Positions 44,349 to 54,889 of a DNA stretch of 64,000 nt are shown one piece after another. The DNA lies in contig NC_057795.1 in NCBI RefSeq assembly GCF_018294505.1, forward strand, positions 519,141,512-519,205,511, read 5' to 3'. Positions within the stretch are counted from its first letter, which is position 1. Each line of letters opens with the position of its first letter. The position numbers were made by a program, and so were the translations under genes. The notes beneath the pieces were generated by a model. The model was not told the DNA's origin and ran no database searches. It saw only the letters and a list, made by a program, of their open reading frames with translations. This stretch comes from Triticum aestivum. Taxonomy: Eukaryota > Streptophyta > Magnoliopsida > Poales > Poaceae.

Positions 44349-45957
44349 GGGCATCTTCAAGGCGGATCTGTAAACCTCCCGCAACCATTTGGGCCGGGTT
44401 GGCTGAACCACGAAAGACATCCAACGCTGACTTGTATCGGTCCACGGAGCAGTTCGGACGTGATTTCTTCCGCAAACTGGAGACAAAAGGGGGGGGGGGG
44501 TTGCAGGAGTCCGGACCGCTCCCAAGCCCCCTTCTGACCGTCTTGCCCCCCCCCTCCCGTGCGCGCTCCCGCCCAACACCAACTGCCCGCATTCATGCCA
44601 TTGTACATCGCACCGCTCCGCATTGAAGACGGCTCAGGGCAGACGCGACCTCTCACTGCCTCCGCCATTGATGCGACACGCCGGCCGAGGGCACCGCCCG
44701 CTGAACGTCCGGCTGACCATGCCTCCTCACCGCAGTCATACTCCGTTACTCCCCCATTAACCCCGCGTGGAAGCTGAAAAACCTACTTCGGCCACACATC
44801 CGTTAATGGGCGGGCCGACATTAAATGCAACACCGACCGAGCTCCTACTACCCGCCCTCTATTTAAACGACGACAAACGCCAGGTAAGAACCACACCCCT
44901 CCGGCGCTCCACCAATCTCCTCCTCCAGCACTCTTCTGGTGGCTTCCGAAGAGCAGTTCTCCGGCATATAAGCCAGTTGGATGGCCCGCCGAGCTGGCCG
45001 GATACAAGTGAGGCAGGTCGCTGCTTCACCTCCCGCGCCTCACCCAACGGAGCAAGTTGCGGTCCCAAGCCGCCGCGTGGTTCAGCAACTCGCCGCTCCA
45101 GGCCCACTCGATGAGGAGTGGCCAGTTGCTCGACGCCGGCACAACGAGGAGCACGGCGGCACGGGCGTCATCGCTGCAGTCGACGACCGCGCCTCCCGCA
45201 TCTGTGACCACGCCTCCCGTGCCTGTGACCGTGCCTCTCGTGCATGCGAACACGCCTCCCGTGCCTGCGATCGCGCCATGCAGAAAAAGAGGCAGAAGCA
45301 AGGTGCACAGAGAGTGGTGAGTCGGTGGCCAGCGCCTCCGCATCCGCCGCCATCACCGAGGACAAGTAGAACATGGGAGTCCACCGCCGCTTGGGTCCCA
45401 CGAAGGCCACCGCCTAGGCGACACCGGCGTACACAACCGTGTCTTGCACGGTTCTTCTCTTTCGAGGACCTCCATCGATCCCACATGGGCTTCACGGAAG
45501 CGGAGGCGCCGCCTTCCCCTTCCGCTGAAGCATCAGTGGGGGGTTCCACTCCGATGAGTGGCGGGGAAGCGAGTCGTCCTTTGCGATGAAGCATATGCCT
45601 CTGGAGCTCCCGGCAGTCTGGTGATCAGGCTGTCGGACATGAGAAAGACAAAGGGATCCGCGGGCGGCAATATAGATTAGGTATTATTATACCATCAAAG
45701 CCGGACTAACACCGTTGATATAAATGTACTGAAATCCGTTATGTTTATATGAAAATCCGCCTTTTTATATGAAATCTGTCATGTTTGCATGAAATCCGAC
45801 CTTGTTTGCACAAATTTGGTCTGTTTGGTTTGAGTTGTTGTGTAAACCTATGCGGCTAACACTGGATGGCTGCCTCCCACATCTGTGTTAGTGGACTGAT
45901 CCCCCTGTTCGCGGACAGATGCGGAAGATTTTTTACGGGTTGCCGTTGAAGATGCCC
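44349..45957 (+). mobile_element. PIF/Harbinger-like element A (1.6 kb)
   Basis: The left end GGGCATCTTCAAGGCGGA and the right end in reverse complement GGGCATCTTCAACGGCAA share a 13-base terminal inverted repeat. The flanking trinucleotides are TAA (44,346-44,348) and TAC (45,958-45,960), a TAA-type duplication with one change. GC-rich inside with one open frame, and no DDE transposase. Assignment rests on the TIR/TSD pattern. Confidence 0.6.
44981..45589 (+). CDS. Hypothetical ORF in Harbinger-like element A (202 aa)
   Basis: Open from ATG 44,981 to TGA 45,589. It is Arg/Pro/Ala-rich with an internal repeat of a seven-residue unit, (C-D/E-H/R-A-S-R-A), repeated about four times (residues about 72-98; e.g. 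RASRACEHASRACDRA). The GC-rich context makes long random frames likely and no domain is recognised. An upstream TATTTAAAC (44,869) is a possible promoter element. It may be compositional rather than a gene. Confidence 0.3.
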   Translation: MARRAGRIQVRQVAASPPAPHPTEQVAVPSRRVVQQLAAPGPLDEEWPVARRRHNEEHGGTGVIAAVDDRASRICDHASRACDRASRACEHASRACDRAMQKKRQKQGAQRVVSRWPAPPHPPPSPRTSRTWESTAAWVPRRPPPRRHRRTQPCLARFFSFEDLHRSHMGFTEAEAPPSPSAEASVGGSTPMSGGEASRPLR

Positions 45958-46062
45958 TACAACTTGGCAAGTGAAATGTTCACTGCCTGGAGAGGATGGA
46001 GGCCACATCAACGCAAGATAATGTGATATGATGATGCCAGTTGTCCATGCCTTTGGTTCTAA

Positions 46063-47812
46063 GAGCATCTCCTCTCGCCCCCAACATGCCCCCAGGGCTC
46101 TTTTTTTAGCACCGACGCCGAAAAATCAGCCCATTCGCGTCCCGAGGACCCTGTTTATCGCCGGTTAGGGCCGAAATAATAGCCGGCGAACCCGAGCCGA
46201 ACCCAAGCCCCTGGGGGGTGCTTGGGGGCGCCGACCGAAGCCAAAAGGCGCGTGGGTCCGGTCTGTCAGCGAGAGACATGCCTTTCCCCACCGATCCCCC
46301 AGTTTTCACCTCCATTTTCCCCCTTCTGCCCCTCTTCTCCGGCCATTCTCCTCCCTCTCCCCGCCATCCCACCATGCTGCCGAATAATGGATGACGATCT
46401 CGTCTACGGCGAGGAGGAGGAGGAGTATGCGCCCGTGCCAGCAAGGAAAGGGAAAAAGAAGAAGCGGGGGGCCAGGACGGGCGACCCACGCGTCAAGTGG
46501 ACGTCCAAAGAAGACGAGTGCCTCGCCGAAGCATGGAAGACAGTCTGCCTCGACTCTATCACCGGCACGAACCAGAACGCCGACACATATTGGACGCACA
46601 TCAAGTCGGTGTTCGATGAGCGCAAGCTGGTCGACCCCTACTTCTCCACCATCCACATGTAGCGCGACTCGAAGGCCATGTCGAACCATTGGGCGATCAT
46701 CCAAACGGCCTACAACAAATGGCATGGGATCGTTGAGGAGATTGCAACTCGCCTGGAAAGCGGCGCCAACATCGAGGGCCAGGTATGCACAGACGCTGGC
46801 TCTCACTTCTTTTCGCCGTGTACATCACCGACACTTGTTCCTCAGCACAGATGGTTCGGATGTTCACCATGTACCGCCAGGACAGCAGCAACGACCAAGA
46901 GTTCAAGTACCTCCACGTGTTCACCCGGATCGAGAAGTGCGAGAAGTGGGCGGATGTTCAACGCACCCTCGCCAAGGCCAAGGAGACATACAAGCCGGAC
47001 GCGCCCATACGGGGGCGGCGGATGGGCGCCCTGACAGCAACAAACGAGCCAAGACGGCGAAGGACACCACACCGTCTGCCGAGCGGCCGCACGTGTCCAT
47101 CGAACAGTGCATCACCGACGCCAAGAACCACGCCGCCCAGAGGAAAGAGAAATCCGAGGCGCGGTGGTCGGCGTTGATGACGAACAATGCCGTCAAGCTC
47201 GACCTACTCCGGATAAACGTCACCGCGAAGAAGAGGAACACCTACCTGGTGTTCTTGATGGGGGCGGACATGTCGACAATGGACGAGCAGGTCAAGGCGT
47301 GGTACCTGGCGGAGCGCGGCCTCATCTTGAACCAGATGTTGTCTACGACAGCGCCAACTCCCACGACGACCCCAATGCCACCACCAAGCCCGAGTGATGA
47401 TGCCGCCATGACACCCAGCACAGAAGCCACGCTGACCTCGACCAGGTAGAGCACAGAAGCCATACCGACGCCGAGCATGCCTATGACCGCCAGTCCGACG
47501 CCGGAGGAGCCCGCCGTTGTTTGATGCATTACCTACACGTCCTTCCTTTTGAATGCCGAACTTTCAAGTATGGGTTTGATCGCCAAACTGTGGCATGGTG
47601 ACCGCTGAACTTTGTGGCAGTCGTTGATCGCCGAACTTCTGGCGCTTTTTTGGGTAGAGGGAAATGGCAAGTTTGAATTTATGCGTGTCTTGGGGCCGAA
47701 ACCTGGGGGCACAGCTGGGAACTAGATTGCCCCCAGAGCCAAAAAAGCGCCGGCGCTTGGGCCAAACCATAATCGTCGGGTGCGCTGGGGGGCCGAACGA
47801 GTGGATATGCTC
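46063..47812 (+). mobile_element. PIF/Harbinger element B (1.75 kb) carrying a Myb-like ORF
   Basis: Terminal inverted repeats GAGCATCTCCTCTCG (46,063) and, in reverse complement, GAGCATATCCACTCG (ending 47,812). They are flanked by perfect TAA duplications (46,060-46,062 and 47,813-47,815). It encodes only the accessory Myb/SANT-like protein (46,387-47,449), with no DDE transposase. Mobility would need the transposase supplied elsewhere. Confidence 0.85.
46387..47449 (+). pseudogene. Harbinger ORF1: Myb/SANT-like, NAM-associated protein
   Basis: Start ATG 46,387 after a C-rich leader. An acidic patch (YGEEEEEY) and basic KKKKR stretch are followed by a SANT/Myb-like fold (VKWTSKEDECLAEAWKTVCL ... 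TYWTHIKSVFDERK) and SNHWAIIQTAYNKWHGIVEE. A putative intron runs from 46,782 (GTATGC) to CAG near 46,852. The C-terminal part (EQCITDAKNH, SEARWSALMTNNAVKLDLLR) matches the NAM-associated/GST-T3-like region found in Harbinger ORF1 proteins. Lesions: TAG at 46,660-46,662 where CAG is expected, and a frameshift near 47,010-47,030. In Harbinger systems this protein binds the element ends and works with the DDE transposase. Confidence 0.8.
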
Positions 47813-47815
47813 TAA

Positions 47816-48573
47816 TACCGGGATGTCGTTAGGTGGACTTTGTCATCGGCTGGGTTTCTTCGATTTGCCTGTCCTTTGGGCTGAGACTGGAGGAGTACTA
47901 GTTTTTTTACACATTTTTTCTGAAATAACAGACTTCATAAATTTATTAAATCATCTCTTATATCTATTTAGATGATCTGACTTTACCTGCCTGTTTGCTA
48001 TCAATTTATAGATGCGATGGGGATGGGCAATGCCTAAGCTATGGCCTCAACAAATTCATTTTGTTTTCGAAAAAGGGTGTTTTATTACTTAAAAGATTTA
48101 AGCATTACACCCGGCCTCTACATAACTAAGACACACCTGTTTGGCAACGCTCCAACTCCCAACTTTGTCAACTCCACACATGAAACTGAGCCGAACGCTC
48201 TGGCTCCAAGAAGCTGGAATCGAGAAGCTGGCTACCTATCTAGTGTAAAAAAGGAGAAGTGGGGGAAGCTGGTCTTTCCCAGATCCGTGAAAACGAAGAA
48301 GTTGGAGTTGAGGCGAATTACACCGGGTTGCCACCACCAAGTGACTTTCAACATACCGGTTCCATTTTTTCCTGAACTCTCGAAGTGGAGGGCGATGAGC
48401 GGCGGCCGGAGATGACGGGGCATGGCCTGACCTAAGTGAGGTAGAGGTGACACAGGGTGGTCGTCGGCGTGGTTATCCTCAGGCGGAGGAGCTCCGGCGT
48501 GAGCATAAGGGACGGAGATGACTGGAGGAGGCCACGATGGGAAGGGGGCTGCCGGATCTGCAGCGGCTGCTGA
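47816..48573. other. Unassigned stretch with a LINE-tail-like patch
   Basis: No gene found. At 48,060-48,130 the minus strand reads like a retroelement 3' end (GTAGAGGCCGGGTGTAATGC ... CCCTTTTTCGAAAAC), suggesting a short LINE tail. The segment 48,140-48,570 may be the interrupted target of LINE-3. Confidence 0.35.
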
Positions 48574-48722
48574 TTTTTTTTTTTCGAGAATGACGGGGGA
48601 GCGGGAGCTCCACCGGTTGTTATATTACTCGAAACGACGAGGCGTCATACAGTGTTTTCCATCGAGGAGATAAAAAACAACAAGATAAAGAGGCAAAAAA
48701 CAAAAAAAGAGAGAGAGGAAAT

Positions 48723-51700
48723 CTAAGCGCCCGAGAGAAGGAAGGAGCGGAACAGGAGGAGTTGTTCCCTCGGTCCAGTCTCAAAACGGTTGGACCACAG
48801 GAGCGTATCATCGGCCGCGCGCCGGAGCACGTCGCCAGCCCCGCAACTGATGGAGTTGAAGACCACATTGTTCCTGGCTTTCCACACATTCCAGAGCAGA
48901 ATGAAGAGGCCATCCGGCCAGGCAGCACTGTCGACCTGCGCCGCGGGCGTTGTGGAGAGAATCTCCCCAACGGAGAGAAAGGGGCCCAGGCCGAGACCGG
49001 CCCAGACCGGCGCCACACGAGGACAGGCCGCGAAGAGATGGTCCGTCGTCTCCTCCGCCTGGCAGGATGCACACGAAGATGAAGGAGCGCAGTTTTTGGC
49101 GTACAGGTTAGCCCGGGTGCTAAGCCGATCACCAACCAGGAGCCGAGCAAAAATCTTGATTTTGCTAGGGAGCCGGGAGCCCCAAATGTCGATGGAGACC
49201 TGGTCCAGAACGCCGTGAGGCGACAGGACGCGGAAAGCAGCCCGCGAGCTGAAAGCAACATCGTCGCCCCACGCCATGAGGCGACGGTCGTGCACTCCCA
49301 GTAGGCGAACACCCCGCAGGAGAGCGTGCACGTCGGCAAGCTGAGCGCCCGCCACCGCAGAAAGCCTCGGCTGAAGCGCGAGGCCGTCCTCCATGACCGC
49401 AGCGACGGAAGCATTGGGCCGCGTCGAGTGGGAGAAAAGCGCCTCGTAGGTGAAACAGAGCGCACCGCCTGTGAGCCACCGATCCTGCCAGAAAGAGGTA
49501 GTGCGCCCATCACCAAGGTGCACCCGGGTGATGGATCTGTAGGTCGGGAGCGCCGCCTGGATGATCGTCTGGAGGAATGAAGGCGCCGAGCAGGGGTCCC
49601 CAACGTCGCCCCTGAGCTGACGGAGGAACCAGAGCTTCCAGGGCGGGGAGCCGGGCCGATGAAGAGCATCCACAAAGTTGAGAAGAAGGCACATATTTTG
49701 CCGCCGGAGGTCGCGCATGCCGAGCCCACCTTCCTGCACATCAACACACACCTTGTCCCAAGCAATTAAACAGCGAGCACCGGAGCAAGTATCTTTGCCA
49801 GTCCAAAAGAAAGCACGACGCCGACGATCAATTTGCTCAATCACTCCAGGGGGCAGCATATAGGAGCACATAAAATAAGTGGCAACGTTATTAAGGACCA
49901 CGTTGCAGAGGACAAGCCTACCACCTGAGGAAAGGAGAAGAGCGCGCCACCGGACAAATAGCGGTCAAAAGACCTTATGAGGGGGTCGTAAGCAGAGATG
50001 GGGAGTTTGAGAGGGGAGAGAGGGAGACCGAGGTAGGGTTGGGGAAAGGTGGAGATAGGGCATCCGAGGATCGAAGCCATTTCTGTTGACAGCTCGGGGG
50101 CGCAATGCATGGGAATGAACCCAGACTTATGGAAATTAATAGCAAGCCCGGTCGCGAGGGCAAAGGCATCGAGAGTTTTTTTGAGAAGGGTGACGGAGGG
50201 AATGTCGGCGCGACAAAGGATAAGGGTATCATCTGCATATTGCAGGACAGGGCAAGGGAGGGAGTCGTCGATTGGGTGCGCCAGCTGCCCGGTAGCGCTG
50301 GCCGTCCTGATCAGGCGCTGAAGGACATCGGCCACAATGATAAAGAGATAAGGAGATAGGGCGTCGCCTTGGCGGAGGCCGTTGCGGCAAAGGATCCAGT
50401 CCCCGGGAACATTATTAAGGAGAACCGACGTGTGCCTGGTTGAGAGGATGGCATGGATCCATCCGCACCAACGTTCGTCAAACCCGCGCGCAGACAAGAT
50501 CGGGAGAAGGCTTGACCAGTTGACAGAGTCAAAGGCTTTGCGGAAGTCGATTTTAAACACTACAGTGGGGACCTTACGCACATGGCAGGCACGGAGGAGG
50601 TCCGCAGCGTACACGATGTTCTCAGAGATGCGCCTTCTGGGAAGGAAACCCGTCTGGTCGGGGTCCACCAAGGAGTGGATGTGCCGCTGAAGGCGAGTGC
50701 AGAGGGCTCTCGTGATGGATTTCATGATGCAGTTTTGCAGCGAGATGGGCCGGAAATCTGAGGGGGAGCGAGCCGCCTCCGTTTTAGGAAGGAGAACCAG
50801 GAAGGCACGGTTGATCCTAGTGAGGTCGATAGTTCCGGCAAAGAAGTCATGGAAAACTGCCTGCACATCGGCAGAAAGGATATCCCAAAAGGAGACGTAG
50901 AAAGACGGGCCAAAACCGTCAGGGCCGGGGCTTGACAGGCGGTTCATGTCAAAAAAGGTGTTTCGAATCTCGTCTGCGGTGAAGGGGACCGAGAGGGAGG
51001 CTGGAAGAGGGGTTGCGTCGGGGTACAAGCCGGAAACAGAGAAAGTCCAGGCACAGGGGGTCGTGGTGCCGAGAAGGGATTTGTAGTAATCCCGGAGGGC
51101 GAGCGCCTTGTCCTCATGGGAAGAGACTTCGCGCCCGTCGAGGGAGAGGACAGGGATGTAGTTCCTACGAAAGCGAGCGGAAGCAGATGCATGAAAAAAT
51201 CTCGTATTTTCATCACCGTCAATGGCATAGCGGAATTTTGCCCTAAGTTTCCAATAGGTGACACGCTCCTTAACAGAGACATGCAGAGCTTCGACGGTGA
51301 GGGTACGAAGAAGGGCCTCTAGGGAAGAGAGATGGCGGCTCTCCTTAATACGATCGAGGATGTCAATAAGCATGCGACAGTCGCTCTCGCGCTGAGCAGC
51401 CGGTGCAACTCTCCTAGCCCAGCGTTTACAGCTGAGGCGGCACTGACGAAGCCTAGCCACAAGGCGAGCACCTGCGTCAGCCCGAAACGCGGATAACCAA
51501 GCAGAGCGGATGGAGTGACGAAAGGACAGATGAAGCGCCCAAGATTTCTCGAACCGAAAAATGCGTGTCTTGGGGGCCGCCGAGGAGATGGATGCAAGCA
51601 GGGGGACATGGTCAGAGGTGGAGCGTGTAAACGAGGAAAGCATGGAGGTGGGGAAAGCACTATCCCAGGTAGTGTTAATGAGAACCCGGTCGAGGCGAGC

Positions 51701-52292
51701 AAGAATCGGGGAGGTTTGACGGCTAGACCACGTAAACCGACGGTCCCGGAGAGGAAGGTCGATGAGCGCGAGATCATTAATGAAGTCATTGAACCATTTG
51801 GCCTCAGAGCGGGAGAAGTTATCGTTGCTACGGTCTTCAGGCGACCTAATGAGATTAAAGTCACCTAAGATAGCCCAAGGGACGGGGGAAGGGGGAGCGT
51901 GGCCGGCCAGCTCGGCGAGAAAGGCTTCTTTGGCACTGTGGACGCAGGGGGCATACACGTTGGTGATCCGAAGGGGAGAGCCATCTTGGCAAAGAGAGAG
52001 GTCCACGGAGAGGGCGTGAGAGGTGGCAACGTGGTGAGAAAGGGAGAAAACATCTGCGTTCTAGGCTGAACAGACCCCTCCCGAAGCGCCAACCGAGTCG
52101 ATGTAGAGAGAATTACGCAGAGAGGGGGGGGGGACATTTCCGTTTTAGCAGTAGGGGGCGCTCAAGTTTGGTTTCTTGGATCGCAACAAAGGAGGGTTGC
52201 ATGACCTCGAAATTAGCACGGACATCACGGCACTTGCATGCCTCGCCGAGTCCACGGACATTCCAGGTACACATCGAAAACAACCTAGTCAT
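48723..52292 (-). pseudogene. LINE-3 ORF2: endonuclease-reverse transcriptase
   Basis: Start ATG at 52,292 (MTRLFSMCTWNVRGLGEACK). It has an APE-type endonuclease with WNVRGLG, IQETKLE, WAILGDFNLIRS, RLDRVLIN and STSDHVPLL; an RT with AFLVLLPK, FRPISLQNCIMK, FKIDFRKAFDSVNW, GLRQGDALSPYLFI and catalytic LQYADDTLIL; and a zf-RVT domain (FLRQLRGDVGD ... ADDTLLWSNRFETG) ending at 48,723. Unlike LINE-2 it has no RNase H domain. A 721-codon open stretch (52,006-49,841) covers endonuclease and RT. Lesions: a frameshift near 52,115-52,140, a stop near 52,062, and a frameshift near 49,845-49,900. Confidence 0.88.
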
Positions 52293-52552
52293 GGGGGATT
52301 GGGTAAGCAACAGGAAGAAAACTGAAGGTAAAAAACACCAGAAGTGATGAGAGGCACAAGCGGGCCTAAGGCCATTACACACCCCACGGGGGGAAAAGAG
52401 AAAAGGCAAAAAGATAAGGTGCTCCGGCAGCCATGCAAGGCCCACGGACAGGAGCACCGAACCACTCCTGGCGATCTAGAGGAGAGGAAGGAAGGAGTCG
52501 GGGGGGGGGGAACAAGCTTCGGCCACACGGGGCCTTACAAGGGGAGGGCGGA

Positions 52553-53280
52553 TCATGGAGCACCATAAGCCATCTCAGCGCGAGCCCCAGCAGCCAGCGC
52601 GTCCAGGTCGACGCCACACGGCTCCCCGAGAGCCCGGAGCTGGCGGAGAGAGAGAGGGGCCGGCGCGCCGTCGTCGACACCGATGCCGGCAGCTCGCACG
52701 GCAGCACGGAGGCGGGGGGAGCCCTTGGAGGAGTCGAAGCGCGCCGCCTTCGCCGCCTTGGCCCGGTCAAGCATCTTGACGTACCCCGACGGCTCCTTCC
52801 CGGCAAGGCGGGAGCTGCGGCGTCCGGTGTGGTCGACGTCCACCGCGCGCTTGCGGCGGCCACACCGCTTCATGGCGGCATGCTCATGGTCCTCGTCCGC
52901 CAGCTCGGACGGGAGCATAACCGGGGGGGAAGCAGCATGGCCTGGCCGCCATCGGAGGAGGGGACAGAGGCGGTGGAGTCGCTGTCATCCTCCTGGAGCA
53001 GAGGTGTCGCGGGAGGGAAGATGGCGCACCAGCGTGGCGGGAAGGGCTCGGAGAGCAACCCCGCCATGCGGCGACCCAGAGCGCGGCGAAAAGCAGCCAT
53101 GGACGCGCTCTGCGGCGCGCCGGGGAAGTCGTCGAGGGGGGCAGGCGCAGCTGGGCGGGGCTCGATGGAGAGGGAGTCGAAGCCGGCAGACCGAGCGTGT
53201 CGATGTCGTCCATCCCGGAGGATCGAGGCCCACGAGGCGGCGAGCGAGGGGAGCCACCCTCCCCCTCGAAGTGGAAGGAG
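52553..53280 (-). pseudogene. LINE-3 ORF1 region, frame-broken
   Basis: GC-rich minus-strand coding remnant upstream of ORF2. The C-terminal part (52,918-52,553) is basic (CGRRKRAVDVDHTGRRSSRL) followed by KEPSGYVKMLDRAKAAKAAR and RQLRALGEPCGVDLDALAAG, seen from memory in ORF1 of Triticeae LINEs. The N-terminal part (53,213-52,930) reads MAAFRRALGRRMAGLLSEPF in another frame. ORF1 proteins bind RNA; no CCHC knuckle is visible. Long plus-strand open frames here are shadows. Confidence 0.5.
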
Positions 53281-53724
53281 GAGACGGAGGAGCCATCCTC
53301 GGTGATGGACCAGAAGCGGACGCGGCGGATGCGGACCTCCGTCGAGAGGTCATGGCTGGCATGGGAGTCAGGGAGGAGGAGGGCAGACGGGAGCCTGAGG
53401 CGCCCGCGCTGGTGGTGGTGGCGCCATGGTCATCCGACGAGCGAGGACGGGCGCGTCGGGGTCGTGCGTACCCTATGGGTGGCGGCGCACAGGAGGAGGG
53501 GTCGAGGGGATTGGAGAGAGAGACGAGCGAGGTGAGGGGCTAGGTTTATTTTTGGGCCCCAACCTGGCCTGCCAATCCCTCCGAGTGGGGCCCCAACGTT
53601 GCCGAACGCTTTCCATGTCATCACCTGAAGCGAGAAGCCATGTGAGAAGCCGAATCTAGAAAGTTTTGGAGAAGCTGGGCAGTTTCAGAACACGCCGACC
53701 GTCAAATAATATCCTCTCAAACAA

Positions 53725-54370
53725 ACAAAAAATAAAAAAGACGAAATACAAAGAGACATGTAGAGTCCATATAATACCTAAAGCGGGGCCGGGCCAATCC
53801 CAAGATCATGTTGCCACCCATGTTGGATAAAAGTATCCCTCGCCGTAGCCTTCAGTCGCGTACACACCTCCGTAAATAGGTCTTGATTCTTCACGCGTTG
53901 TAAAGAGGATCATAAGCAAAGAATCCTGGTACATCTGTAGATAACCTTCATAAGAGAAGTACTTTTATCATTAAAAACCTTATCATTTCTCAATAGCCAA
54001 AGGGACCACATAACGGCCAGCGCTCCCACCCTAAGAAGAGTTCTAAACCTGTGATCAATCTCATGTAACCAGTTGCCAAATAGATTAGCAACACTACAAG
54101 GAGTATACAAGTCAGGAGCTATTTGGATGACTCGACGTATGGAACGAGCCAATTTGCATTGGAAAAATAAATGTTTACACACTGAGAACTTTCTTGCCAA
54201 TTCCTCTTAATAAGGTTATCTTTAGTAAGAATGACTCCGCGATCAAGATACAATGTAAAGATTTCATTCTTAAGAGGTATCTTCATCTTCCAGATCTTCT
54301 TGTTATTGTGACCGGCACATCAGACTGGATTAACGCTTTATATATGGACTCAACTGAGAATTGTCCATGA
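53725..54370 (-). mobile_element. LINE-4: 3' fragment with zf-RVT domain
   Basis: Minus-strand LINE ORF2 C-terminus. From 54,365 it reads SVESIYKALIQSDVPV, KKIWKMKIPLKNEIFTLYLD, RGVILTKDNLIKRNW, then (another frame) KHLFFQCKLARSIRRVIQIA and MWSLWLLRNDKVFNDK, the standard zinc-binding zf-RVT module, followed by a 3' UTR ending near 53,725 with AAAAATAAAAAAG-type sequence. It is 5'-truncated and frame-shifted near 54,190. It abuts the Rboh promoter region. Confidence 0.75.
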
Positions 54371-54889
54371 ATTGCCTCAACAAATTCATGAGCATGGATA
54401 TATATAAAAAAACGCATTAGTACAATTTTGAACTAAAACAACGTCACTTATTTCCAAACGTCACTTGTTTTCAAACGGAGGGGGTACATGTGAACTAAAA
54501 CATGAATTAGTCCACTTCGATCGTGTACTTTATTCAAGCCAGTCGGAGCACTCCGTTCTAATCATGAAGCAACAAGCAACAGACGACAGTGACAGGTCAA
54601 CATCCCATTCCAACCTGTAGTTCCCACCGTACCAGCATGCATGGGTAGAAGATGAAGCACCCGTCCCCTATAAATATAGCCATCTCCCTACCGCTCTCAA
54701 CACACGCATCCAATCCAATTCCTCTTCCAAGTTCCAACAACTGCTTCTTCGGTTCTGCTACTACTCGAGCCGAGCCGAAACCTCCGGCATCGAGTTCCGG
54801 GGAGCGTGCGCTGAATTCTGCCTCCGCATTAGCTGCGGTTTCTTGGAGGATTCTTGGGGACGAGCTAGAACCGGTGGCCAGAGCCGGAC
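54371..54889 (+). promoter_or_regulatory. Rboh promoter and 5' UTR
   Basis: A TATA box TATAAATA at 54,669-54,676 lies about 220 bp before the ATG, so the transcription start is expected near 54,700 and the 5' UTR is about 190 nt. A W-box core (TTGACC on the minus strand, 54,595-54,600) is a possible WRKY site, in keeping with stress-induced Rboh genes, but single short motifs are weak evidence. Confidence 0.5.

Larger units (their letters stand above)
48574..53545 (-). mobile_element. LINE-3: near-full-length non-LTR retrotransposon
   Basis: Minus-strand LINE of about 5 kb: a GC-rich ORF1 region (53,500-52,550), ORF2 (52,292-48,723) with endonuclease, RT and zf-RVT, a short 3' UTR, and an A-tail (T-run 48,574-48,584 on the plus strand). 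The 5' end is placed where the GC-rich coding signal ends and is approximate. I could not find a target-site duplication. Confidence 0.8.

Noticed and set aside
48620..49765. 381-codon minus-strand open frame
   Set aside because: It overlaps the LINE-3 zf-RVT frame (48,723-49,901) in another phase and has no domain of its own.
52433..53543. Long plus-strand open frames (290 and 286 codons)
   Set aside because: They lie opposite the GC-rich LINE-3 ORF1 region; composition explains them and the minus strand carries the recognisable LINE sequence.
48140..53700. A hAT element enclosing LINE-3 (CTGTTTGGCAACGCTCCAACTC near 48,138)
   Set aside because: The right-hand counterpart near 53,640-53,700 does not pair convincingly and no 8-bp duplication was found.
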